64,000 nucleotides of DNA from Ananas comosus (GCF_001540865.1 NC_033623.1:9255011-9319010), one strand, 5' to 3'; shown: positions 1 through 12,210, numbered from the stretch's first letter. Numbers and translations are program-made. Notes: a model not told the origin generated them from the sequence alone.

Positions 1-1644
1 CTTGAACCTAGGGTGTCCAAGCACGGCAAGAGCAAAGAGTCATGGACCCTTGCAAAGGAGTTCGCTCGACTCAAGAATTGGGTGGGCTTGTTATTGGACT
101 CTGCTGCAAGAACGGAGGAGCACTACTCCGTTCTATCCCAACATGTTGGGATGATAGAGAAGGGGCTGCATGCCATGGAGAATAGTGTTGCGGTTGCTAT
201 GGCGACTTTTCACTATCAGCTCGAGCAGTTCCCCAGGGACCTTACCCGTTGTGAGGACGAGCGGAAAGTGCTGGTGGAGGACCTTGTCACCAGGGTCAAT
301 GAGGTCGAGGACCTCAAAATATAGGTGATTATACTCGAGAAGGCCGTGGCTCGCGGCGTCGAGATGCGAAAGGGGCACACAGGTGAAAAGGGGATTGACA
401 ATTTTCTTTGACACATGGAGCGCTATCTTAAGACATTGCGATTGGAGGACGAGGAGGATAAGGTCCAAATTGTAGCCATGTACCTCTCCGATGATGCCAT
501 GCTGTGGTGGTGTCAGCGGTCGGTGGAGGTCGAGCAGGGTCGCTACCAACTTACTACTTGGGAGGACTTCATGTGCGAGCTCCGGCGCAGTTCTACTCCG
601 AGAATATCGAATATCTTGTGCAGAGGCAGCTTCGACGACGCAAACATCATAGGATGATGAATGTCCAAGAGTACTCAAAGCTAATATTGGCGATCTCCAA
701 CATGGCCGATGAGGATCGATTGTTCTTCTTCCTAGACGGCCTTCAACCATGGGCAAACAAGGAGCTCGTGGCGCGAGACGTGAAGGACTTGAGCTCCACG
801 ATCACTTTGGCGGAGAAATTGCTCAAGCGAAAGCGAATCAAGGGGGATCGAGGTGAACCACCAAAGGTGAGCAAGGGCAGTAGTGAGGGACGGCACCGCA
901 ATCCAGGGGCCACGAAGGGGCCCCAATAGAACCATGATGCGAGAAGGCACAAGCAGAATCCTGCCTTGTCGTCTGCAAAAACAGAACCATGATGCGAGAA
1001 GGCACAAGCAGAATCCTGCCTCGTCGTCTGCAAAGATCTCGTGCTATATTTGTAGCAAGAATCATTGGGCGCGGGACTGCCCAAACAGGAGCAACCAGAA
1101 GGAAAAGCAAGTGAGTCCAAGCCAAGAAGGGTGAGAACATGGTACATGTGTGGAGGATGGGGGTGCTTAGGCTCGTCAACGCAGTTCGTGGTCAACCAAG
1201 CGGTAACAAGCAACGTAGGAGGGAGCTAATGTTCGTCGATGTGATCCTCAATGGAAGGACCACACGGGTGATGATTGACACCGGGCAACACACAATTTCG
1301 TTGCGAAGGTGGAGGCCAAGTGGTTGGACCTCTTGCTCGAGAAGGATGCGAGCCACATCAAGGTGGTCAACTCCGGGGCACGTCCAATCGTGAGAGTTGC
1401 CAAAGGCGTAGAGATAGCCATCATTCCGTGGAGAGGCAAGGCCAATCTCATTGTTGGGTTGCTCGATGACTTTGGAGTGATCCTTGAGATAGACTTTCTA
1501 GTTTCATCAAAGGCAGTGCCTATGCCATACTTGTGGGTGCTTGGCTTCTTGGACGAGTCAGTGCCTTGCATGGTTCCGATGTGTCGGGGCGAGCCAACAA
1601 AGGACCAAACTCTTACGGCCCTACAGCTTTATGAGGAGGTATAG
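1..1644 (+). pseudogene. Decayed retrotransposon gag-protease gene (enters from the left edge)
   Basis: Seen: three frames must be combined to follow one gag-protease reading. A gag-like helical part (1-324) is followed by a segment with the retrotransposon-gag pattern around AMLWW (415-657) and its continuation in another frame (655-929). A CCHC zinc knuckle of spacing CX2CX3HX4C lies at 1042-1080. An aspartic protease with the MIDTG active-site motif near 1270-1290 breaks frame just after the motif and continues to about 1644. Stops occur at 324 and 657, and a 55-bp tandem duplication near 928-1037 adds a frameshift. Known: CX2CX3HX4C knuckles and DTGA-type proteases are typical of plant Ty3/gypsy gag-pro. 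Inferred: gag and protease packaged and processed a retroelement. No reverse transcriptase follows before an LTR-like end, so this was a gag-pro-only non-autonomous element or a deleted one. The 5' end is outside the window. Confidence 0.75.
928..1037 (+). repeat. 55-bp tandem duplication inside the gag region
   Basis: The block starting agaaccatgatgcgagaagg occurs at 928 and again at 983, a period of 55 bp, with almost no mismatches. Because 55 is not a multiple of three it shifts the gag frame just before the zinc knuckle, helping to inactivate the gene. Confidence 0.85.
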
Positions 1645-2040
1645 CGCGGGAAGGCTAAGGACCTTGAGGAGGAAGACCTGAGCAGTGGTGAGGCTGTCAA
1701 GTCTCATGTGGCGCTGAAGCAGCCAACATCCAAGTAAAGTGCAAATTATTCTGTTAGGCAAGAGTTCGAGGGGACCAAAGGGCATCCCGTGGTTTGGCAA
1801 CGTGCGCGTGCGTGTCGTGGAGGACAAGTACACTTTGTGGATTCTCGACGTAACGAGATCACTGGTGCTCATGTTCAGAAGGGCAAGGGACTAGAGGCTG
1901 GTGCAGGAGCAAAGGCGAACTACTGTAGCAAGGCTCAGGGCCATTCGGGTGCGAAGGCACGGCATACTGCGTAGAAGGCTACGGGGACCAGGAGCAGCTC
2001 TGTGTGCGATGAGGGCATCTACGCATTAAGTGGCGGAGGT

Positions 2041-2560
2041 TGTCATGAACAAAGTATTTTTCGCTGACTTCTCCTTTGCAATCACCCAAACTCCGAAGAA
2101 GAGTTCTGTTGGAGGTTTTGCTGGGGCATTCTAGATGCTTCTACGCGGGTTTTAAGACTGATGACGCAATGCCGAAGGGTCAAGAGTCCCTTAGAGTTTC
2201 TAGAAGGGCAATAAGTATAATCTCTTGGAGCTTGTAGCCTCCTTGCCTTATAATTATGCGCCACTTAGTGTCTTTTCATTTGTAGCTTGGGTGGCAAGTG
2301 GTCTTATATAAGGTTGTGGCCTCCACCCACTCTTCTTAGGAAAACAGTTGTAATATTTTCCCTTATTAATATACACAACATTCCAAACTCTTCTCTTTTA
2401 TACTTAGTCTTAGGGCGGGTAGGTCTTGACTTAGCAAGTTGAGAGGTAGGCTTGCTTCGCGAAGAAAGGTGAACGCCGCATGAGCTAGACAAGCGATTTT
2501 CCTTAAGTCCGCAAGCTCTATTGTAGCCACTTTCTAAGTGAAAATGACCTCTCATGAGTG
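2041..2560 (+). repeat. Possible 3' LTR of the gag-protease element
   Basis: After the last protease-related sequence, a short purine stretch (ggcggagg near 2032) is followed by TGTCATG at 2041. The segment contains a TATA-like box (cttatataagg near 2303) followed within 60 bp by an AT-rich poly-A-signal-like stretch, as in LTR promoters. The partner LTR lies outside the window and no target duplication can be tested, so both borders are guesses. Confidence 0.3.
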
Positions 2561-3318
2561 ATCATATAGTTATGTGTTGTTCTATTACCGAAAATGGTAA
2601 CTTCTCAGCTTATCGGGGTGAAAATTCTGTTGTTTCGGTGCACTAGCTGTGTACTTGGAATCTTTGGATGCTCCAAGGGCTGGTTGGAGGTCTCGGTAGG
2701 TTACGTAATAGTTTTGGGGAGGTTAGAAAATCGGTTAAAAAAACTGATGTTCAGATCGCACCGGTTCATGTTATTGACGACTTAATGTCGTGAGTTGTTG
2801 TCAACTTGATGTTTTGGAGCAGTTTGGACTCCTGTAGAGTTGGCTCAAGGGTTGGTCTAGTTTCGAAAGTTGGATTGCTAAATTGATGTTCGAAATATAT
2901 TGTGGTGCACTTCGGTACAGTATATGTGTGTCGGTTAGTATTATAGACACGTGGTGGCTTATATTGATATTCGGTGATTATTTTTAAGTTCATGTGACAA
3001 CTGGAGGCACTGGTGGAGTTGCGAACTCATGTAGGTGAGTGCTTCAATGTGAAGTTGGTAAAGTAGTGCCTACTCGTTTACTTGTTCTAATCATTATATT
3101 CTTCATTATGATTGAGTATACCTCTTGCACCACTTTGACTTATTATTGTTAGTTACTCTACTGCAGTTATTGCATTTCTGGTTTGTTCTTGAGTTATTTG
3201 ACCTAGTTGGTCGCTATTATACATGTTACACTTGTGACATTGTTTTGACCCTGTTGGTCAGTTGATTACCTCGGTTGTTATATCATTGCATGATTATATG
3301 ATAGTTATTTAACCTAGT
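2561..3318. other. Anonymous intergenic DNA, target of the copia insertion
   Basis: No coding pattern on either strand. The sequence just before the copia element (atagttatttaacctagtca) recurs right after it near 10090-10112, so the target itself contained a short local duplication. Confidence 0.6.
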
Positions 3319-3323
3319 CAGTC

Positions 3324-3817
3324 TGTTGGCATTCGGTTAAATCGAATTGGGTGTGCCCATAATCGGGCTCAATCCGACAGTTATTATGTTGTCTAATTGG
3401 ATTAGGATTAATCTCGCTTTTTAATTGGAAAGCTAATTAGAGATAATTCTAATCATATTAGGATAACAATTAATAATCGATTTGGCCTTATCTCTTACGC
3501 ACCTATTAGGGTTTTGGAATCCCTTATAAATATATGGGGAATCTCATATAAAAAAAAAAGAAAAAGAGAACAAGAATATTAAAAGAGAAACGTTGAAACC
3601 ACATCCTCCATTAACCTATTATTCTAGAAGGTCTTGAATGGTGGATTTGCGATCGTGCTCGTTTGTAGTTCGATCCACCGCGAGTTTGGAGCGATAGAAG
3701 ATTTTCTTGGACGATCTGAGGACACGTGAATCAACCTCTACGATCCGGGCTCGTCGTGTTCTAGCGCGAATCGCTTTTGCAAAAAAGTACGAACGAATAC
3801 TTCCGCTGCGTTCTACA
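3324..3817 (+). repeat. 5' LTR of the copia element
   Basis: 494 bp, TGTTGG...TTCTACA, aligning along its length with 9592-10065. It carries about 20 bp (near 3611-3631) missing from the 3' copy. A TATA-like stretch (ccttataaatatatgg near 3523) is the likely promoter. Confidence 0.95.
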
Positions 3818-3818
3818 T

Positions 3819-3830
3819 TGGTATCAAAGC
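3819..3830 (+). promoter_or_regulatory. Primer binding site (initiator tRNA-Met type)
   Basis: TGGTATCAAAGC starts one base after the 5' LTR. It matches the usual plant initiator-tRNA-Met complement TGGTATCAGAGC at 11 of 12 positions. It is where minus-strand DNA synthesis would have been primed. Confidence 0.9.
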
Positions 3831-4255
3831 CATTATTAGGTTGATTTCGTGTCCTAGATTAACTCTTTAACGAGATTGCATGCGTGGATTTAAATCTATC
3901 ATTATTTAGATTTTTTCTTGCATGCTTGTGGGCGTTAATGGCGGATTTTTTTAGAATGAATGTTATTGCATGATTTTTACACATCTTGAAGCACCTATGT
4001 TGTAAATTAGATCTACAAAGTTTGATTTAATATGATTTTGTATTTTATGAGAAAAACGAAACCTTAAATCGAAACTTTGGGGGTGGCTTGTTTGATGTGT
4101 GATGTATATCCCATTGTGAAACTTGCATGATTTGAAAGAGCTCTTCACAAGCTTTCTATTGATATATTTCTTGTACGATTCGGAGTTCTAAATCACAAGT
4201 TATGATTTTTGAAGCTTATCTATCTATTAAAAAAAAAAAAATGTATTGTTCGGTG

Positions 4256-4494
4256 TAATCCACACGGCTTGGAGTCGCGTGGGGGCTCATGCGCGCCACG
4301 AGCAGGCCGCGTGGGCAGCGCTGGCCGCACGCGGACCACGAGCGCAAGCCACGCAGGACGTGCGCGGGCTGCGAGCGGGCCGCACGCACGTAGGCCACGC
4401 GGGCTAACTGGCCGCGCTCGGGCCACGCAGGCCAGCGCGCACACCGCGCAGGCCGATTCGCGAGCGGGCCCGCAACCCGCGCGTGCCTGCTGAG
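4256..4494 (+). repeat. GC-rich low-complexity island in the copia leader
   Basis: About 240 bp made of repeated short words such as ggccacgc, cgcaggcc and gagcgggcc. It stands out sharply from the AT-rich leader on both sides. Open frames cross it on both strands but show only Ala, Arg and Pro-rich low complexity, so they are not counted as genes. Confidence 0.7.
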
Positions 4495-4949
4495 GCTTCT
4501 TTTTTTGGTTTTTCTTTTGTTTTTTGCACTTTTTTCTGTAATAAAATAAATAATTTATTTTTAAACATATTAAAATAATTTAATATGCTTTTGTGACATA
4601 TTAGCATACATTTAAAATATTATAATACTTTTTATGATGTATGGATAAATTCTTTTGGCATAATATATATTTTTTTATGCATGCCTTATCAAGTGGGAAT
4701 CTTTTAATTTTTGGTACAGTAAATTATATGTCTTTACTCCCAAATATTTTGTACAACTTAATTAAATAATTAAAAATTTTGATATATGGTGTGTAATGTG
4801 ATTATAAGCATAGCGAAATTTTTCTTTACGCATCTATGATCTAATTTTTAATTTATTTAATTAGAGATGCGGCAAAATTGAATACATATATTATGTGCTA
4901 AATTTTAAAATATCTTTTTCTGTGCATTGTGTGAACTTAGTAAGATTAA
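4495..4949. other. AT-rich untranslated leader of the copia element
   Basis: No coding pattern; lies between the GC-rich island and the gag start. Confidence 0.6.
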
Positions 4950-7900
4950 ATGGCCTCCAAACAAGTTGTTGATCAAAGGCGAGAAATTGGATGGTGACAA
5001 TTATGATATTTGGCACCATAAAATTCAATATATTCTCGCCTAGCAAGAGGTTTTAGAAAACTTTGAGTAATAAAATGGACCAACCCATAGAGGGCACCAG
5101 TACTCAGTCTCGCCGAGATATGGAAGCCTATAATAATTGGTTTAAAAAGGATCGCATTGCTCGCATCACATTGCTGAGTGGTATGCAGAATGACCTCTTG
5201 TGCGAGTATGAGCTGTATCCGACTGCGTATGACATGTGGGAGGCTCTCAAAACTAAATTTGGTGCGACTTCGGTCACAAGGTTGCGCAGCCTAACAATGC
5301 GGTTTGACAGTTATAAGATACGTGCTGATCAGATTATGAAACAGCATGTGAGAATAATGTCAAATATGATTCGCGAGTTGAAGTCGGCTGGCGCCACGTT
5401 GACTGATGAGCAGCAGATCCAAATTATGATTCGCTCACTTCCCAATTCGTGGGAACATATGCGAGTAAATTTGACACATAATGAAAGTGTTAAAACTTTT
5501 GAGGATGTTGCGCGGCATCTGGAGTTGGAGGAGGAGCGCCTTGAGGTTATTAAAATCCCAACCGCCAATGTTGCTAAGTCAAACTTTCGCAGAACATCCG
5601 GATTCAAGCGAAAGAGGACTACTGGCCCTCAAAGTCATAGTGGATCCGTGCCTAAGAATACGAAGAACACTAAAAGAAAGAGAAGCAAACGAGGTGGCAA
5701 GAAGGACAAGTCAAAGATGACCTGTTTCAATTGTAATCAGCTGGGACGTTTCGCTCGTGATTGCACTTAGCCGAAAAAGGTACCTTTTTATCCTGATTCT
5801 CGCTCTTTTGTTTCTTCTAGCACGTTTGTTGCTGAATCTCTCCCTCTGTGGATTGTAGACTCAGGAGCAACGGACCACATAGCAAGAGATCGAATGCGAT
5901 TCATCGAGTACCATTGTGTGCCTGATGGGATACATGGGGAATGATTCCAGTGTCAATGTATTAGGCGTTGGCACATACAAGTTGATCATGCAAGGTGGTC
6001 GAACTTTATACTTTCGTGATGTACTTTATGCTTTAGGAATTCAGCGGAATTTGTTTTCTATTCTTACTATGCTACAGTTAGGCTTTTCTTTTCATTTTGA
6101 GAATGATGTAGTTAAGATTCATCTTGGAACGATTTATTATGGAAGAGGTTTTATTTCAAATGGTTTCATGATTTTGGATATTGATTATAATTATAATGAT
6201 AGTGGTTCTTTTTTCCTTGCTATCTTTTGTTGAGAATGATCACAATATTTTAATTAAATGACATGCACGTCTTGGTCATATTGGGCAGGATAGAATGACT
6301 AAATTAGTTAGAGACGAGCTATTGAGCTCGCTCACTAAAGTTGACCTACCCACATGTGAACATTGCTTAGCGGGAAAAGCGACCCGAAAATCATTTAATA
6401 AAGCTTCTAGGGCAGAATTTTCTTTACAATTGATCCATTCCGATATTTGTGGCCCAATGAGTGTGAGAGCAAGACATGGTGTTTTTTACTTCATCACATT
6501 TATAGATGACCATATGCGCTTCGGTCATGTTTATATGATCTCCCATAAGTCTGAAGTATTTGATTGTTATATTAATGAGGTTGAGGATCAGTTATATATG
6601 AAAATTAAAACCTTAAGAACTGATCGAGGCCGCGGGTATCTATCTGAACAATTCAAGAAATTGTGTGATGAAAAGGGAATAATCAGACTGCTGACAATTC
6701 CTAGCACTCCGCAACAAAATGGTATAACGGAGAGAAAAAATCGTACCTTACTTGACATGGTTAGGTCAATGATGACGCAAGCAAATTTGCCTATCTCCTT
6801 CTGCGGAGACGCATTGTTAACTACTGCCTACATTCTTAATCGTGTATCGTTCAAGACAGTACCTTTCACCCTTTATGAATTATGGACAGGCAGGAAACCA
6901 AATTTAAAGCATATGCGTCCTTGGGGTTCGGCAGCTTATGTATATGACATTTCTCACAAGTATGGAAAGTTGGGTTCTAGAGGAAAGAAGTGTATTTTTA
7001 TAAGATACCCTGAACATTCTAAGGGATACGTGTTCATCGGAAAGCAGCCAGATGGAAGTTTGACTGAGATTGAGTCACGAGATGTTGAATTCCTCGAGGA
7101 GAATTTTTCTTATAGAAGTGAGGTTCGAAATGAAATTGAGTTCCATGAGATGGATGACTCTGACATTGGCGCTTCTATTCGTTCAATTGAGACAGAGGAG
7201 GTGACTCCGATACCTCCTGGGGATAGTGGGAGCGACTTATCTTTAGATAAGGAGCCTCAACTTCGTAGGAGCACACGTATGGGCGTTCCCCGTCGTTGTT
7301 TTGAGATTGAGGGGGAAGCTTTCATGGTTGCTGCACATGATGATGATGAGCCTAGGTCTTTCCACGAGGCTCTCTCATCACCTACTCATAAGGAATGGTT
7401 GGATGCAATGATGGAGGAAATGGAATCGATGAAGTCAAATTATTTCTAGGACTTGGTTGACTTGCCACCAGGGCGCAAAACAATTGCGAATAAATGAGTT
7501 CTCAAGATTAACCGTAAGGCAGACGGTTCAATCGATAGGTATAAAGACTCGCCTGGTAGCAAAGGGTTTTACCAACGAGAAGGCGTTGATTATAAGGAAA
7601 CTTTCTCTCCTGTCGTAAGGTTTGCTTCGATCCGCCTAATCTTGGCCATTGTCGCGTATTTGGATTTGGAACTTTACTAAATGAACGTTAAAACTACATT
7701 TCTCAATGGAGAACTGGATGAGGAGATCTATATGGATCAGCCTGCTGGCTTCTCTTTAAAAGGTGAGGAGAATAAAGCTTGTAAGCTATGACGATCCATC
7801 TATGGATTGAAGCAGTCCTCCAGACAATGGTATATTTAATTTCATCGAGCCATCACTGAAGATGGGTTTACGATGATTGAAGAAGATCACTGTGTGTATG

Positions 7901-8470
7901 TTAAACGGTCCAAAGGATATTTTCTAATCATTTCCTTATATGTTGATGACATCGTACAGGCCGGGAATAATAAGAAGATGATTGTGGCCACTCAGATACG
8001 ACAGTCTCTAATTTTAAGATGAAGGACATGGGTGAAGCGAATTATATGCTCGGAGTCAAGATCCTACGAGATCGTTCAAAGAAACTTTTAGGTATGTCTC
8101 AAGAGACTTATCTAAGAAAAATTTTAGAACGATTTCAGATGCACAATTGCAAACTCATTGACACTCCTATTGCTAAAGGTGAGAGTCCGAACCTTAAATA
8201 GTGCCCTAAAACTTCAGAAGAAAAAAAAGAAGATGAATCGGATTCCATATGCTAATGCAAATGGGAGCCTTATGTATGCTAGATGTGTACTCGGCCTGAT
8301 ATATGCTATACCGTGGGGTTGGTTAGCTATTTTCAGTCCAATCTGGGATTGGACCACTCGAAGGCAGTGGCACAGAAGGAAATAATCCTGGAACACATCT
8401 CTACGAGTCGCATGGTTAGCAGATCCTCTTACAAAGCTTATTATTACAGAATCCTATTTCGCTCATGTTA
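4950..8470 (+). pseudogene. Copia gag-pol polyprotein pseudogene
   Basis: Seen: the ATG at 4950 soon goes out of frame, and a TAG lies near 5041. The main gag reading runs 5063-5770 and ends with a zinc knuckle near 5719-5763 whose histidine is replaced by arginine (CFNCNQLGRFARDC), followed by a TAG. The protease motif VDSGATDH is near 5860, in a separate frame piece. The integrase block (6295-7449) shows the pre-integrase CEHC-type finger, then D in HSDICGP, D in TDRGRG and E in ERKNRT. Reverse transcriptase (about 7450-8210) has several stops but still shows YVDD near 7940. RNase H is mostly deleted: sequence jumps from the region after TRPDICY directly to the C-terminal ISTSRMV-type tail. 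Known: this order defines Ty1/copia. Inferred: dead and formerly autonomous. At least five stops or frameshifts are present. Confidence 0.92.
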
Positions 8471-9591
8471 AAGTTCTCGGACTCCGCAGGATTTGATTAT
8501 GTAGACAGTCGATTATTTTTTGCCATTTCTTTTTGTAATATTTTTGGTTATTTAATTACAAATTATTATTTTGGCAAAGATAAATATTTGGTAAGATTAG
8601 CACACGTACATATATTTCCTATATTGTTGTAGAACAAATTGATAGTATATCGCAAGCAGATTAGCCCTCTCACACGGGCAATCATTCTTTTTGGCACTTT
8701 AGAAAGAGAGTGAAAATTGAGGTATTAATGGAAGCCACCTTGATTGGCACCAAGATGAGGTCATTAATGAGACCACATACGAATAGTCCCACGATTTATA
8801 TGACCTGTACACTAAGAGCCGGATGTGAGCTCACCGTTTGGCGCTTGAGATAGCGAGCAAATGGAGAACTCAGGCTAGACACTCCGGGAGTGACTGAGCT
8901 AAGATCCGTATGACATTGAGAAAGATATACGCTCATTGAGATTCTCTGTCATAGCATGTATTTCATACTACATGTGCTAGGCGACAAAATAAAGAAGATG
9001 AGTGAATGGATCCATTCTTCCTCATCGTGTGAGTTCTTATGGGCATTATTTTGAGGCGATGTCCCATATATGTTAGATGCCCTTAGTGACTTTTGACTAT
9101 GTCATTAAGTGAAAGAATTGATGTTACTACTTTGGTATGTTTCCTACGGCTATGAGTGATGCGGCTTTACGGGGCGTTGCTAGGAAAGTAATCAGTTCTC
9201 AACTCGATGGCAGGAGGGCTCAAGAAAGACTAGTTGAATTATATTCAAACACTTTGACTCATTGTCGATAGGTTGTGTCGCTTCAGCATAGCGAAATAAT
9301 CATGAGTATAGTGTCATAATGTGCACAATAGAGGTTAGCATGGCTCTTTGAGGGATTAGAGATGCTGAACCTGATGTAATTCAATGGTCTAGGGCATCAT
9401 GAGTCTAATATTCTCTTTTGAGGGTTGATGTCTCTATACTGGCCGTATGCGGTTTCTAGTATAGAGCTCCCAAAATGCAGGTTGACTCGGCGGTCGCACT
9501 GTTCATTTTCCTACATGAATAGAATCAATAGTGGTGTAATGTTGAGGAAGTGGTTACGATAGTATCGATCCCGCTATGTGCTAGTGGGAGA
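8471..9591 (+). other. Copia 3' untranslated region and polypurine tract
   Basis: About 1.1 kb without coding pattern lies between the RNase H remnant and the 3' LTR. It ends in gctagtgggaga (9580-9591), which matches the AGTGGGAGA polypurine tract commonly found before copia LTRs and primes plus-strand synthesis. Confidence 0.75.
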
Positions 9592-10065
9592 TGTTGGTAT
9601 TCGGTTAAATCGAATCGGGTGCGCTCATGATCGGGCTCGATCCGACAGTTATTATGTTGTCTAATTGGATTAGGATTAATCTTGCTTTTTAATTGGAAAG
9701 CTAATTAGAGATAAATTCTAATCATATTAAAATAACAATTAATAACCGATTTGGCCTTATCTCTTACGCACCTATTAGGATTTTGAAATCCCTTATAAGT
9801 ATAAGGGCGATCTGACATAAAAAAAATAAGAAAAAGAGAACAGGAATATTAAAAGAGAAATGTAGAAACCACATCCTCCGTCTTGAACGGTGGATTTGCG
9901 ATCGTGCTCGTTTGTAGTTCGATCCACCGCGAGCTTGGAGCGATAGAAGATTCTCTTGGACGATCCGAGGACACGTGAATCAACCTCTACGATCCGTTCT
10001 TGTCGTGTTCTAGCGCGAATCACTTCTGCAAAAGGTACGAACAAATACTTTCGCTGCGTTCTACA
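9592..10065 (+). repeat. 3' LTR of the copia element
   Basis: 474 bp pair of the LTR at 3324-3817, same ends, followed by the target duplication CAGTC at 10066-10070. Shorter than the 5' copy mainly through one deletion of about 20 bp. Confidence 0.95.
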
Positions 10066-10070
10066 CAGTC

Positions 10071-10475
10071 AGTATTATGCATATATATAATAGTTATTTA
10101 ACCTAGTCAGTCAGTGTTATGCATATAATCCTTGAGACATTGTTCAGTGGATTGTTTGATTATCTCTCTTAGCTATTTGTCGTCAGTTTAGTTATTTAGC
10201 ATATAGCATCAATCGTCATAGCTCCTGAAGCATTTCACGTATACCGGTGGTTTGGCCCCTACAATGGCAACAAGATGAAGAAGAATATGCTATTTTGAGG
10301 CACTTAGAAAACAAACAAAATGAAAGAAAGAAGAAATGGCTAGAATTTTGGAGAAACTCAAAAGAAATCCTAGCTTGGGTTTAGAAGAGAATAAGAATTT
10401 TATACTTTAACCTAAGCACTGGGGATGTAACATGCGTCCCACAATGCGACGTTGACTATGTTCTTGGCGGGAGTG
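10071..10475. other. Anonymous intergenic DNA between copia and TRIM
   Basis: Contains the repeated target words described before the copia element, then about 200 bp of purine-rich non-coding sequence. Nothing else recognised. Confidence 0.5.
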
Positions 10476-10928
10476 TGACAACTTGGCCCACTAGTACTAA
10501 TAACTCGTTTGGGCCCAAACCACCAGCCCAAAGTACTTTAACTTAGTTATTATTACGAGGGTTCATAGTCTCTTACCTAATCATAACTTAGTTCCCATCC
10601 GATGTGGGACTATTTTAGGATGTCACAGACTCTCCCTATTTAGATCCTAACGTTCTCGTCAGTCCAATCAGACTTATAGCCCAAGATTATCGGGTGATGT
10701 GAGGCCTGCCTCACACTTTCGGTTAGTGAATTAGCTTTGATATCAAATATAACAACTCGACCCACTAGCAATACGCCGTGAGTCCAAAATGATTCACCAG
10801 CGCAAGTGGTAAAAGGCTTCGTGGTTGGTACCCGAGGTCCGAAGTTCGAATCCTCGTTGATTCACCAGCTAAGTTTATTTCTAAATGAAATAAATGAAGA
10901 AGGTAGCATACTATCTATCTCTCTCTCT

Positions 10929-10973
<45 letters not shown>

Positions 10974-11060
10974 ATTGAGCCTACGCCGTGAGTCCAAAAT
11001 GATTAAGTCCAGTTATTATTGTCAGGGTCCATAATCTGTTGTGGGATTATTAGGGTGTCA
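10476..11060 (-). mobile_element. TRIM-like miniature LTR element, minus strand, split by a SINE
   Basis: Read on the minus strand it starts TGACACCC (11060 downward), has an LTR of about 100 bp interrupted by the SINE at 10795-10981, and then a tRNA-Met-type PBS (TGATATCAAAGCTA, complement of 10732-10745). A non-coding internal region of about 110 bp ends in a purine-rich tract (gggagagtctg). The second LTR is at 10625-10476. It is homologous to the plus-strand copy at 15000-15431. Length without the SINE is about 375 bp. There are no genes, as expected for a TRIM, which would be mobilised by proteins from other elements. Confidence 0.72.
10795..10981 (+). mobile_element. tRNA-derived SINE with poly-A tail
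   Basis: A tRNA-like head carries an internal RNA polymerase III B box (GTTCGAATCC, near 10844-10853) and an A-box-like stretch about 35 bp upstream. It is followed by a body containing ctaagtttatttctaaatga and a run of about 40 A. It is flanked by a perfect 23-bp direct repeat at 10772-10794 and 10982-11004. A second copy in the other orientation is at 12831-12986. Head, tail and long target duplication are hallmarks of a SINE rather than a tRNA gene. Confidence 0.88.
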
Positions 11061-11574
11061 CAGGGAGAGATAATGAACTACATTTATATGCATAGTAATT
11101 GGAGATAATCGGATGCAAAATGTCTCACGAAGTTTAGAGATTTTAATACGTCTCGAGAATTTGAATGATATAAGATTTTGAATTGAAGATCATTTGTCGT
11201 TTATCGAAAGACGAGCATCTACTAGGGGGTTGGGCTTATTTTGACACCAAAACATAGACAAATCCAAAGAAGACACATGTAAATCACCAAAACTTATGCG
11301 TATAAAAGGGTCTGTACTCATAAGAGTATAGTAGCCTTACTATATATATATATATGTGTGTGTGTGTGTAGCTATCAAAAGTATAAGAAAGTTGGTGCTT
11401 CCGACTTTTTGGCCCTAAATCAAGAATTGTAGAGCCGGGATGATACCCTCTTAGAGTTGAGTGGTCCTCCTAGAATAATAATATGAATTCAAAGATCAGA
11501 AATGATCACAAGGTTAATCTAATGCCCAAAAAATTAGAAGCACAAACTCTCTTATGCTTCCGAAAGTATAGTAG

Positions 11575-11633
<59 letters not shown>
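11061..11633. repeat. Intergenic DNA with TA/TG and GA microsatellites
   Basis: 11061-11340 shows no recognised feature. (TA)n grading into (TG)n spans 11341-11369. Sequence at 11370-11579 has short words shared with the palindromic MITEs nearby (gcttccgaaagtat). A pure (GA)n array covers 11580-11633. No coding pattern. Confidence 0.7.
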
Positions 11634-11637
<4 letters not shown>

Positions 11638-12170
11638 CGGTATGCTTTTGGAAGTACGGAGCCCTTGGTGCTTCCAAATCGTTATCAATGTTGGGACTTT
11701 CGAATTGACGATCGGCTCTATTAGACTTAATTTAGAGTATTTGAAGTACTTATAAAATAAATTTCGTAATTTTTCGGTATTATTTGCTTAGTGATCAAAA
11801 GGATTCAAAATCAATAATTTTAATGGCTGTGGTAAGCTGTTTGCAAGTTTAATAATATAGAAATATTCAAATCATATTAAATTTTGATATAAAATTTTTT
11901 ATACTATATTAAACAAGATCAATATTTTTGATCTAAAATTTTAATTTCATATCATCACATTTTGTAAGACTTTTATTTTCAGCCGTTGATTTTAGGAGTC
12001 CCTTCGATCACTGGACAAATGATATCGAAAATTGCAAAAAAAATTTTCTAGGTACTTCAAATCCTCTAGATCAAATCTAATGGAGCCGATCGTCGATTCG
12101 AAAGTCCTAACATCGAAAATGACTTAGAAGTACGGAGGGCTCCGTGCGTGCTTCCAGAAGCATACCAGCC

Positions 12171-12176
<6 letters not shown>
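11634..12176. mobile_element. Palindromic MITE, copy 1
   Basis: The left 110 bp (from gtcggtatgcttttggaagt) and the reverse complement of the right end (12060-12176) align over more than 100 bp, including the core gacgatcggctc and flanking gggactttcgaat. It is non-coding and bordered by (GA)n on the left and (TA)n on the right. It belongs to the same family as 12540-13265, 18511-19058 and the half-copy at 31080-31245. Confidence 0.7.

Positions 12177-12210
<34 letters not shown>

Larger units (their letters stand above)
3324..10065 (+). mobile_element. Full-length, inactivated Ty1/copia LTR retrotransposon
   Basis: Both LTRs begin TGTTGG and end TTCTACA. They are flanked by the 5-bp direct repeat CAGTC at 3319-3323 and 10066-10070. 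A primer binding site follows the 5' LTR and a purine tract precedes the 3' LTR. Domain order is gag, protease, integrase, reverse transcriptase, RNase H remnant, which defines Ty1/copia. By eye the LTRs differ at roughly 40 positions over about 470 bp, so the insertion is old. Stops, frameshifts and an RNase H deletion make it non-functional. Confidence 0.95.

Noticed and set aside
4209..4493. Ala/Arg-rich protein in the copia leader
   Set aside because: Low-complexity GC words give open frames on both strands; no domain.
9793..10044. Small proteins in the copia 3' LTR
   Set aside because: The region is an LTR with a matched copy at 3324-3817; the frame is not conserved between the two.
10795..10900. 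A tRNA gene
   Set aside because: A and B boxes are present, but the body, poly-A tail, long target duplication and a second dispersed copy show a SINE; no good cloverleaf was seen.
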